From Dermatophagoides farinae (taxonomy: Eukaryota > Arthropoda > Arachnida > Sarcoptiformes > Pyroglyphidae): DNA of 64,000 nucleotides. The notes under the pieces were generated by a model. That model had not been told where the DNA came from. It was given only the letters and a program-made list of their open reading frames with translations, and made no database searches. Of the stretch, positions 1 to 11,423 are shown in pieces (position 1 is the first letter of the stretch; each line of letters opens with the position of its first letter). The stretch spans positions 4,565,001 to 4,629,000 of the forward strand of contig NC_134682.1 of NCBI RefSeq assembly GCF_024713945.1, given 5' to 3'. The position numbers and the translations under genes were made by a program.

Positions 1-1345
1 AAAAGCAAGAAAAATCTACTAAGCTATAGTTTCAATTAAAAAGTTATACTGTTGTTACTGACCGTTGTTCTAGTCGATTTTTTATCGATCAATTCAGACA
101 AACACTACACCACACCACATACATAAAAATCGACAAAAAAAAAATGAATTAGACCCCGAAGCGAATCGTGTCAAATCTTTTTTCCTTGTTGTTGTTGCTG
201 CTGCTGCTATTGGAATTGATCTAGATCGATCGATCGATCGATTGAACAAAAATTGACTTGACTTCATCATCATCATCACATGTTTGAATTCTCAATCCTT
301 TCCCATCATCGTGTTCTGGTTCTTTGTTCATCGATAATTGAAAACATTCTTGTGTGAATGACCATGACCATCATCATCGATATTTTTCAGTCAATCAGTC
401 AACTATAACAGTGATCCAGATCAAATCAAGAAAAAAAAACTAAAATAAATAGAAAGAAATGAAAAAAAAAATTCATTCTATGTGATGACTATTGGCTAGA
501 CGTGAAACAAAAACAACACAACGTTTACATACCTGGAATTTTTTCTTGAAAACAAAAAATTAAGATCAAAAAATAAAAATAAAAATAAACGAAAAGATTG
601 CCGAAAATTATTATTCAGTTGTTTTTAGATTGAAAAAAAATGATGATGAAAGTTCATCATCATGGAAATCGTGACCAAATTTTCTACCTTGTTGTTGTTG
701 TTGTTGTTGTTGTTGTATTGATAATGTTGATGATGATCAGTTCAGATCAAGATCATTATCAGATCACAAAATAACAACAACAACAACAACAACAACAACA
801 GTAGCTATCTATGGACAAATAACAGCTACCATACCTGAATGATCCAATGATCTGGTACATCCAGTACACCCAGTAGTAGATAGTGAATAAATGAGAGAAA
901 GAGAAAGAGAGAATGATAGGGAGGTAGCAAGTGCCAAATAAGTAAAGGTTTCAGCCCATTTTCTGAATTTTTTTTTTTGAACTTGTCGCGCGCGCTTACA
1001 TTTACTTACTGTGTTTCGTGTATTTTCAACGTAGCTACCGTGTGTTCACAATGTTGTTGTTGTTGTATTTTTTTTTTGTCTACCGAAATTCATTCGTTCG
1101 GTCAGTCATAATCAAACTGGCGTACGATCAACATCACATCATGATTATTGGTAGTTTATCCATTGTTGTTGTTGTTCTGAATATCATCAAATGAATCTTG
1201 TTCGATTTTGAATGATAAGTTCTGTGTGTGTGTAACGAAGAAAAAAAATTTAAATTTTTTTTTATTTTGAATCAACAAACCTCAATTTTTGTGTGTGTGT
1301 GTGTGTGTTAACCAGGTGTTGTTGTTGTTTTTTTTTTGTTAAAAT
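1..1345. other. upstream region of the Notch-ligand gene
   Basis: No coding exon supported. It contains TTG/CAA runs (about 692-716 and 772-800), GATC clusters near 220-240 and GT runs near 1290-1308. It probably holds promoter and 5' untranslated sequence, but no single site can be fixed. Confidence 0.5.
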
Positions 1346-3432
1346 ATGGCGCCCAATAATCATCGTATGATGATGATCAATAATGATCGATCAAGAACGT
1401 TCAATAGTGATCGACAACATTGGACAATTATCAAATTATTTATGGCCATCATCATCATCATATCAATGTCAACAAAAACTGTTGATGCATCCGGCTATTT
1501 TGAATTACAATTTATTGAAGGCATTAGAAATTCAACAACAATACATGTTTGTTTGAAAGAATTTTGGAATTCACAAATCAATCTAAATCGTTGTACATTT
1601 GGCCAAAAAACAATCATTTATTATGAACAACAACAATCACAACAACATTCGAAACAATCAATGATTCGAATACCATTCAGTTTTCGTTGGATTGTAAGTA
1701 TTCGAATTTTTTTTTTGTTTGCCAAATTCTGTTCATAAACTTTGTTACATGACAATTTATTGTCAAGATAATTGATTTCCGAATAAGAAAATGAAAGAAT
1801 GATGATGATGGTGAAGAATAAGAAAAAGAATTCACACCGAATTCACTAAACCGTTGAAATTTTTCTCATCATCATCATCAAAAAATGAAGAATTTCTTTT
1901 TCTCCAAATCAATTAATTACGACCTTTTATTTTGTTGTTGTCTTGAAGAAAAAAAAAATATATTCCTCTTTCGAATGTCATATTCTCACACACTGGACAA
2001 ACATGACATGACTTATACACACACACACGTGCTCGTTCGACCATCATTGGTCCAATGATGATGATGATGATGACATTTTCTCCGGGAAAAAAAAAATAAA
2101 AATCGGTTTCGGTCGGTTAAACACTCGCACACACACAGAGAGAGATAAATATTATTGTCGTTGATTTTTTCATTGCCAGAACAAAAAAAAAACAAAAGTC
2201 AGAAAGATGATGATCATCATCATCATTGATTTTCTCGGTTCCCAAATCATCACCATCATTATTATTAGATTATAAGGTAAACCAAATCAGAGAAATTGAA
2301 AAAAAAGTGACCATGTGGAACACATACAATACACACACACACACAATTTGTATTTATCTCGTGTGATAGTTTTTTTTATCACTATTGGCCATCTTTGTTG
2401 TTGTTGTTGTTGTCGAAACATTTCTTTTATATTCCGGAAAATTTGCTCATCTTTTTTTTCGTTTTAATTATGACATATGGAAAACAAACAAACAAAAAAA
2501 AATTCTCTGGTAATAAAATTTTAAACACCATAATGCACTTGATGATTATCACAATCAGTAAGCATATATGCAAAAAAAAGACATTCGTATTCGTTCTTGT
2601 TAGTGGTGTGTGTGTGCAACAGCTTCTGTTGATTATCCAGGATTTCAATGATTCACCTGTCCGTGACCGAACCATGTCTGGCTGTGATTTTTTTTTCTTC
2701 TTTTGTTTTTTTTCTTACATCTGTCATCTGTCATTTTTTCTTATCTGTTGTGTATGTCCGATAATTAGTTTTTTGTTTTGTTTTGTATTTTGAAATGACG
2801 ATGATGATGATGATGATGAATATTAGATATGTAGAAACCGCGAAAGAGCAGATGTAATGTGTGTGTGTGTGTGTGTTTGTTGGTTTGGCCAATCCATTTG
2901 TATATTATTCAAATTTAAACCGTTTTGTTTGCCTATGAATCAGCATACGTGATGTGAATATTTCATACGTCATGTAATCGAATGATTTTTTGAATCGATA
3001 AATATTGAGAAAGTTGAAACAAAACAGAAAAAAATTGGATGGACAACAGTCAAAACCGAAAAAAAGTTTTAATTATTGATCACACAGACAGAAATCTAAT
3101 TCATTTTTTGTTGTTGTTGTTGTTGTTGTTGATCATTTGACATTTAGCTCAGTCATGTGTTTGTTTCATGTCACCATCAATTCATTGGTGTCAAATAAAT
3201 TACCCTTTTTTATGTCAGTGTTTCGATTCAAACAATAACAACAACAAAAATCATCCGGATCAATCACGTGTGGTCACTCCTATTGATTTTCAACTTGTTT
3301 GACGTAATTGTCATTTGCTTTTTTGGAAATTTGAACCTTTGTTGTTGTTGTTGTTGTTGAGGAACTCTGGACCTTAGAACTATCCCTATATGTGTATGTG
3401 TGTGTTTTGACATTTGTGGCAATGAATGAATG

Positions 3433-3481
<49 letters not shown>

Positions 3482-6400
3482 AAGGACCCTAGCTGGATGT
3501 TGCTTATTTGGCCATATTATGTGTAACAGTAACTGTATATATAGGTGCCATGTGTAAATACTCTCATGAGATGGATAGATAGATAGAACTTGATTCCTGA
3601 TCTCTCTCTTTCTCTATCTCTGAATTCAAATTCATCGGGTGATGGCAAACAATATAAAAGAGAAAAAAAATCCGAATTTTATATCCGAATGGGACCCATA
3701 AATTTTTCACTCTAGGCTTTCTGGGTCCTATTCATTTCAATGTATGTGTTTGTGTTTGTGTTTGTTTTGTCACTTGCCAACTGTCAAAATTTTCAAGTGT
3801 TTGTGTGTGTGTTTCAAGTTCCAAAACAACAAATTTTTTTTGGAACATTTGGATTGAAAGAAATTTTGTTTAAAGAGAGAGCGAGAAACAAAAAAAATTT
3901 TTTTTGTCAATGAATAATAATCATTAATTGAATTATTCGATGATGATGATGGTTCCAATTGGATTGAAAAAAAAAAGATTTTCTCCGATTTTTTTTATAG
4001 CACCTTCGGGCATCCCATAATGATCGTTTTTAAAACTTTTTTTGAGTATTTTCTTTTCTCTCTTTCTCTCATTCGAATTTATTTTTTTAGGGATCATTTT
4101 CATTTACAATTCATTTGGCTGATGATAGTGAATGGTCATTGTCGTCATCATCATCGTCATCGTCAGTGGCAATGGCAATGGATAGATTTATTGTTGAAGA
4201 TGAATTCGCAGTACCCGGTATACATTGGAAATATCGTACATTTCATGCACGTGATGGACGTATTATATCGATTCGTTTCCGTATCGATTGTGATCATTAT
4301 TATCATTCCGATGATTGTGCTACATTCTGTCGTGAACGTAATGATACATTTGGTCATTATTCTTGTGAAAAGAAATCCGGACATAAACATTGTTTGAATG
4401 GTTGGAAAGGTGAAAACTGTGATAAACGTATGTGTGTAATGATTTTTCAATTTGAAATCTTACTATAGTAAAAAAATTTTTTCTTTAGCAAAATGTCGAA
4501 ATGGCTGTAATGAAGCACATGGATATTGTGAAATGCCCAATGAATGTCAATGTCGTAGTGGGTGGCGTGGTCAAAATTGTGATGAATGTGTACCATATCC
4601 AGGTAGGCGAATGAAATGAAAATTCTGTAAAAAAAAGAGAAACAAAGAAAAAAAGTTTTTAGCTTAAAAAAAATTCTGAAATTTGAGACATACACATGTG
4701 AGAAACATACCCGATGTTTCAAGATCCAAAACTACATTATCCATACACATATCCAAAATCATTAGGCTATATAATATTCAGGACAGCAAAAAAGAAACAT
4801 GAATTTTCCAATAATGATGATGATGATGATGATTATGACAAATGAGCTTTTGAAAATATTCGAAAAAAATGTGTATATTCTCTCATTAACAGTATCTTTA
4901 CCCGCATCATTGTGGTTTTCTTTTTTTTTCAACGTTCAACATTCGATTCAATTTCCACCCAAATTACTTTTCAAGTTTTAGCCTCTACCAATTTGTGTGT
5001 GTGTGTATGTGTGTGTTGGTATATGGGTTCCCAAATGGATCACCATCACTATTGCTACCATATACATTGATTTTATAATACGAATAACAATGAAAAAAAA
5101 ATGAGAAAAAAAAACAAACAAACGTTAACGAACCACAAAATGAATAGGAGGAGAAAAAATTTTAGCCGATTTTCATTTTCATTTTTTTCATAATCAAATC
5201 AAATGATCAATGAAAACACACAAACACACACACACAATAATCATCGTAAAAACTAAATCCCGATTTGAGAAGAAAAAAAAATTCAAAACACAAAAAAAAA
5301 TATATATGAATAGAGCACTTGAGAATTCACTGTTTGTAATAATAATGATGATGATGATGATGATGATGAAATTATCGAGAGAATTCACAAAAAAAAATTT
5401 TGAATTTTTAGATTTTTTTTTTTTTTTTTTTGATTAATGACCAAAGGCTAGGGAGTATCAATTTTGTTGTTGTTGTTGTTGTTGTTGCTGTAATGAACGA
5501 GATGGGTGTGGAAATTCAATTTGACAATCACAATTCCCTTATACTCCAGAATATATGCAGATTTTCGATGATGATCGATTAGGATTTTTTTTTTGTTGTT
5601 GACTGGGCGAGAGTAACAATAAAATAGAGCAAAAAACAAAAACAATGGTAATTTTTTGTCTGTTTGTTTGGTTTGTTTGAAACACATTGGTGGTCGTCTG
5701 AAAATGAATAAAGAAACATTTTTTTTAGGAAAAAAAAAGAATTCAAACAAATTGATACATACCAGAAAAGAAAAACATATACAAATAATCATTGAATGGT
5801 TTGTTGTCGATAATAGTGAAAATCCGGATTTAAATTTTCTTGAGAACGAACGAATAAGAAAAAAAAAACATTTGTAAATCTCTCTGCATGAATGTCATAC
5901 AATGACATGATGATAATGATGGTGGTGGTGGTCATAGACGTACACATCAATCACCACAAAAATACATAAGGTGCGATTATAAGGGCTGTGGTTTTTTTTT
6001 GTAGATGAACATTGAAAAATTTTCTTTTAGAATTCCAAAGAAATTTGAATCTGGTTTCTAAAATCGTGATTTTTCCATTCTTGTGACCTGAATAATATGT
6101 ATTCGATTGATTCGGTTATTTGATCCAAGGAATTTTTTTTTGTTTCGGTTCCACATTGCCACACCTTCTGCTGTCGCCAATACCGACCGCCCATATCCTA
6201 GTAATAATAAACATCATTATTATATTATTATTATTATTGACTACCATGATACACGAATCTTTATAATGAAAAAAAACTCAACTTTTAATGTGCCGATTCA
6301 TATGATGATCGGTAGCAACTACCAGCACCACCAAAACAAAAAGATCGTGATCACCTAATGATGGTACTGTGTCTGTGTGTATGGTGATGGTGAACAACCT

Positions 6401-8740
6401 AATGTAACAACAACAGTAGTAGTGATGTGTGATTTGTAATTTGTCATTATCATTTGTGTGCTGTATTCACCAAAAAAAAAAGTTTCACATTCTTTGCTGT
6501 GTAATTTTTTTTTTGGTGGCTTGATGCTTGGCATGTTTCTAATGATCGTGATCATTTTAATCTTCATATATATTGAATCCGTTTTCATTCGGAAAGATGT
6601 TCTTCACCTGGTATTTGTTAATGATGATGATGATGATCGGATCAATGTCATTGAATTTGGTTTTTCTTCAGGGAATTATTTTTTTTATTGAAATTTTGAT
6701 CATCTATAATCTATAGAAATGTAGACAAAATTGAATCAATTGAAATAACTTAAAACAAAACAAATAACTTACGTTTTCTGCATGTGCGTTGTGCATGGTG
6801 GTGTAGTGTTAATTATTATAAATCATAAACTTTGAACAAAACAAACGAATGAATCATCTTCATCATCATCATTATTGTTATTATGGCCACAATAGGGAGT
6901 CTATCCAATTAGAATGAATGAATGAATCAATTGTATTTGGACAGCAGCAGATTCATCTGTTGTGATTCGATATAAAAACATACATTTGACAAGTTGTTTT
7001 GTTTTGAATTGAATGATGTGTTTTATCTGTGTAGGCGTCCTCTTCATTTGAAAGTAAAGCTGTTTTTTTTCTCGTTGAAAATCCCGATATGTAATAATTG
7101 ATTGATTGATTGTTTCTTTTTCTTGTTTTCATTTTTCAAATTGATAACAACAACAACAGGGTGTCTACACGGATATTGTGTTTCACCATTTCAATGTATT
7201 TGTCAAAGAAATTGGGGTGGAATATTATGCGATCAAGATTTAAACTATTGTGGTACACATGAACCATGTTTGAATGATGGACGTTGTGAAAATATTGCCC
7301 CCGATAATTATAGGTAAAAAAAAATGAAATCACCATTTTCGTTTTCGTTGCATTTCATTATTTTCTTATTAATGTTATAGATGTGTATGCAAAAAAGGCT
7401 TTTCCGGCGTTAATTGTCAGATCGTAGAAGATGCATGTGCCACTTCTCCTTGTTTACATGATGGAACATGTATAACGTTGGCAAATGGAACGGATTTTCG
7501 TTGTATGTGTCGGCCAGGATTTTCCGGTAAACGATGTGAAAATGACCTAAATGAATGTGCATCACAACCTTGTATGAATGGTGCTACTTGTCATGATTTG
7601 GAAAATAATTACCGTTGTACATGTCCAAGTGGTTGGACCGGTGATCGTTGTCAACAGGATGTGGATGAATGTTCAGCACTTGTAACACCTTGTATCCGTG
7701 CCAGTGCTTGCATCAATATCAATGGAAGTTATATCTGTGTATGTGAAAAAGGATTCGAAGGTCTATTCTGCGAAAATGAAGTTGATGATTGTAAACATAA
7801 TCAAATTAATTGCCAAAATGGTGGCTTCTGTATTGATTTAGTCAATGATTTTCGTTGTGTTTGTTCAACCGGTTTCACTGGGCCACGATGTGATCGTATC
7901 GATGAATCGGTTTGTGATCTTCTACCGAATCATGTATGGCGATTGAATGAAACTGGATGTGAAAAAATCTGTGTTTGCCGTAATAATTCACGTGTCGCAT
8001 GTAAATGTCAAGAAGAATCCAAATGTAATCTTAAATTAGATGATGATGATCGAACAAATCTTTCAGAAATTCATGTCGTTTTCGATTCGAATGCAAGTAG
8101 ACATGCATGTAATGCGATACAATCGATACATTCATTACTAACAATCGATACTAATGATGATGATGATGCTGGTGGTGGTGGTGGTGGTGGTGATGAATTC
8201 TGTTGTGAAATTCGAATGTCAACCGATGGTGGTACAATCGTCACCGGTAATGAAGTTATAATACAAGTTAATAAACAATCATCACTGGCTCAATATATAA
8301 CACGAACGATATTTCCACACATATTACATGTGATTGTAAATACCGAAAATATTCGACAATCCGATTGGTCCGTTGTTAATTTATTCATAATACTCGTATT
8401 CACTGCCATCACTGTAACCGGAATATTGATGGCAAAATCTTATTATCGTCGTAAAAAACATGAAGCAGATGCTGAAAATGTTGTCATACATTGTATACAG
8501 AATAATTTAAAACAATCACAACAATCGCCTTCGATGATGATGATGATGATTGGTGGTGGTAATAATCGTCCATTAACACCGCCGAATCAAAAACTTTGCA
8601 ACACTGTTTATTGTGGTGGTAATAATCATAATCAAACAAATATGGATAGTTTTCATCGAACCAAACCAGTATTATCTTATTGTTCCAAATTGATGGTTTC
8701 ATCACCAACGATTTCGAATAAAACTAAAATGATTGATTAG
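1346..8740 (+). CDS. Ser: Notch ligand of the Jagged/Serrate type
   Basis: Transmembrane DSL ligand that activates Notch on neighbouring cells. Coding exons 1346-1693, 4091-4427, 4489-4602, 7160-7313 and 7381-8740 join in phase to 770 aa. The ATG is fixed by an in-frame TAA just before it. Order: signal peptide (hydrophobic stretch ending near residue 48), MNNL domain across exons 1-2, DSL domain at residues 183-226 with six cysteines in the family spacing (C183, C192, C196, C208, C217, C226), seven EGF repeats, a VWC-like cysteine-rich stretch near 494-527, a juxtamembrane cysteine region, a transmembrane helix near 649-670 and a short cytoplasmic tail. The VWC-like and juxtamembrane parts resemble Jagged/Serrate rather than Delta. 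Vertebrate Jagged has about 16 EGF repeats, so this ectodomain is short. An AATAAA lies at 8885-8890. Class is firm; the Serrate-versus-Delta choice is less so. Confidence 0.88.
1694..4090 (+). other. intron 1 of the Notch-ligand gene
   Basis: A 2.4-kb intron from GTAAGT to TTTTTTTAG. It holds a 44-bp GA repeat (3435-3478) and several TTG and GT runs. No coding exon recognised. Confidence 0.8.
3435..3478. repeat. GA dinucleotide microsatellite
   Basis: An almost uninterrupted (GA)n tract of about 44 bp inside intron 1 of the Notch-ligand gene. Confidence 0.97.
4603..7159 (+). other. intron 3 of the Notch-ligand gene
   Basis: A 2.56-kb intron from GTAGGC to AACAACAG, dividing EGF-encoding exons. 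Contents are ATG/CAT, TTG and poly-T runs; no coding exon recognised. Confidence 0.8.
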
Positions 8741-9093
8741 TTTTTTTTTGATACACACACACACTCACAAACACGAACAACTTATTGTAAATTTCTTTTG
8801 GTTTCCTCAAACATTTCACTTTTTTTGTATATTTAAATATTCTCTTCTCATCTCCATATTGTACATAAATTCATCATTGATTTGAATAAAGAAAAATTTC
8901 AATTTTAAATGAATTTTTTTTTTAATTTTGAAAAATTCGAAAAAAAAACAAAACTTTAATGATAAACTTGCAACGTATGAACCGGTCATACCGACAAATG
9001 ACATCTTTTGGCCTTCTACTGTTTGCCGAATTGTAAATTGGCTTGTTTTTTGTTTTCTGTTTCTCATGATTATTTCCAATCACATGTGATAAA

Positions 9094-9650
9094 ATGGCCC
9101 GATTAATAACATCAAAATTTTGGAATCGATTCATTGTTGCCAATGTTCGATTGTTGCAGCAAATTCAACCACATAGAAATATGAATTTATTCATTCAACA
9201 GCGACAAAAATTACCACCACCAATGATGGTTCGTATACGTTCATTTGCTTCATATGGTGTTGATCTTCCACCAGTGGATCCAAAAGAAGTGGAATTACGT
9301 GTATTCAAATCACTATCTACTCATGATAAGATTGATCCGAAAAACGTAAGTTTTAATCTAGTCCATTATGTTTTTCTAATCTCTCTGTGTGTGTGTATGT
9401 GTGTACATTCTAGGTTAAAATCACCAGCCATTTAACCAATGATCTTGGCCTGGATTCATTGGATCAAGTTGAAATAATGGTGGCACTTGAAGATGAATTT
9501 GAAATATCAATCGATGATGTTGATGCGGAAAAAATTTATACCGTTCAAGATATTGTTGATTTCATTGTAAACAAATTAAAATCAAAACCAGATCCACGAC
9601 AAAATCCTGGTGCAAGATATGATCCAAATATGGATTTTGGTCCCGTGTAG
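9094..9650 (+). CDS. NDUFAB1: mitochondrial acyl carrier protein
   Basis: Mitochondrial ACP carries acyl chains on phosphopantetheine for mitochondrial fatty-acid and lipoate synthesis, and is also a subunit of respiratory complex I. Exons 9094-9345 and 9414-9650 join in phase 0 to 162 aa; the 68-bp intron begins GTAAGT and ends TAG. The N-terminus is basic and hydroxylated without acidic residues, as in a mitochondrial presequence. The second exon holds the attachment motif [11 protein letters not shown], whose serine is the phosphopantetheine site, followed by the acidic helix typical of ACPs. Length fits animal NDUFAB1. It starts about 200 bp after the polyadenylation signal of the upstream Notch-ligand gene, in the same direction. 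An AATAAA lies at 9715-9720. Confidence 0.93.
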
Positions 9651-9970
9651 TTTGTGGCTTGAATTGATTGATTGATAATTGATTTCTTATTGTTATTAGC
9701 GATTTGAATTTATAAATAAAAATAAAAATTTTTGGTGATCATCTACTAAAATGGATATTTTTTTTCTCTTTTTCATAACGTCCTTTACGAACAATCGAGT
9801 CGAATATTTTCATCAGTGTTTTTTTTTCGATGATTTTTGATGATGATGATAAAGTTTTAAGTTTAAAAAATTGACAATTTTTATCTGATTTTGATTTATT
9901 ATATAAAGAGTTTTTTTTGCGGAGGAGGGAAAAACACTGAAGAACAAAACCACAACAAACATCATCGATT
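9651..9970 (+). other. intergenic space between ACP and ZC3H3-like genes
   Basis: About 320 bp holding the ACP 3' untranslated region with AATAAA at 9715-9720 and presumably the promoter of the next gene. No gene seen. Confidence 0.6.
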
Positions 9971-11166
9971 ATGATGGCACCGAGACGTGGAAAGAAGAAA
10001 AAAATTCCAATTAAAAATCGATCATTGTGTAGACAATTCTGTCGTCAAGGAAAATGTGATCGAGGTGTACATTGTTCATTTATACATGATCCAAATAAAC
10101 GTGGTATCTGTCCAGGGTAAGTTGATGATTTGTTTTCCGTTCTTTTGTTGTAAAGTTTCAAAATTGTTAACCATTTTCTTTTTCTTTTTTGATAAGAATC
10201 CTGTCAAAATATGGATGTAATAAACAGGAATGTTTTCTATCACACGATCAAACACCGGATAAAATGCCTGATTGTCGTTTTTTTCTTCGTGGCCGATGTA
10301 CAGCCAATAATTGTTCATATCGTCATGTTAAAGTGAATAAAGATGCAAAATTATGTGAAAATTTTGCCCTCGGTTTTTGTATGAAAGGACTGACGGTAAG
10401 CAACATGTAGAATGTATAATGAAAACAATTCAATTGATTAAAATTTAATTTTATAATTTAGTGCAATAAACTACATAATTACAAATGTCCAATGATTCGA
10501 TTGAAAAAAAAATGTCCATATGGTGATCAATGTAATCATTATCATCCACCACCACCACAAAACCAATCGAATTCGATGAAACCATCAACATCGAAAAAGA
10601 TGAAAAAATCAAAATTTAAAAAAATCAATAATAAAACCGAAACGAACACCACCAACAACAACAATGGTAATCAACAATCATCACAAGTAACCACTACAAA
10701 TGAATGTCGAATGAATCTATCATCACCAAATACAAAAAACATTTTGAATCAAATGCTAACGAAACAATTGAAACAAACGAATGTTGATCATATCGATGAA
10801 TCAAAATCAAATCAATCCAATGATAATGATGAAGATAAATCAATGATAAAGAAAATTATTGAACAATTATCATTCATTCCATTGTCGAAAGATGGCGATA
10901 TTGACGCCATGGATTCATTAAAAACTGATTGGATTCAAATGATTCGTCGATTGAGACATAACAATAGTGATGATAATGATTGTCGACCATCATCAACGAA
11001 TATGGAAGAAAAACCAAAATATTTCATCATCGATGATAGTGATGATGATGATGATGATTATAAATTGTCAGCGAAAAAACCGTCATCATCATCATCGAAT
11101 GAAACAAATATTTATCGTCCAAAGTTGAAAATTATACCAGATTTTCTACAAGATGAATCATTATGA
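9971..11166 (+). CDS. ZC3H3: five-CCCH zinc-finger protein, ZC3H3-like
   Basis: Exons 9971-10116, 10197-10395 and 10462-11166 join in phase to 349 aa. Five consecutive CCCH fingers are seen: C20-C29-C35-H39, C47-C56-C61-H65, C75-C83-C88-H92, C102-C110-C116-H120 and C124-C133-C139-H143. The five-finger block and its linkers resemble vertebrate ZC3H3 and Drosophila Smicl, nuclear proteins tied to mRNA 3'-end processing and export. The rest is low-complexity: Lys/Asn/Ser-rich, with an acidic Asp run near residue 310. A start one codon later (MAPRR) is equally possible. The protein is much shorter than vertebrate ZC3H3, lacking a long N-terminal extension. Family assignment rests on the finger array; the role is inferred from the family. 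Confidence 0.85.
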
Positions 11167-11423
11167 TTCCTTTTTCTTTTTCGATTGTTTGATAATCGAA
11201 AAACTTTTTATCTAAACTAAAATTGTCTTTCTTTCAATTGAAGGGGGCAATGGTTGAAGTTGAACCACCCTCGGTACCATCGATGAAAACGAAAAACTTT
11301 AATTGAGCTAAACATGCACATACATGCACACACACACACAACTAATTTGTTCCATTATTGTTGTCGTCGTCGTCTTCGTCGTTGTTGTTGTTGTCGTTGC
11401 TGGAAAGATTAAGTGTGATCAAT

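Noticed and set aside
2395-2793. A 132-codon frame in intron 1 of the Notch-ligand gene.
   Set aside because: It is made of Leu, Phe and Lys runs from TTG and poly-T, has no domain, and lies within a well-supported intron.
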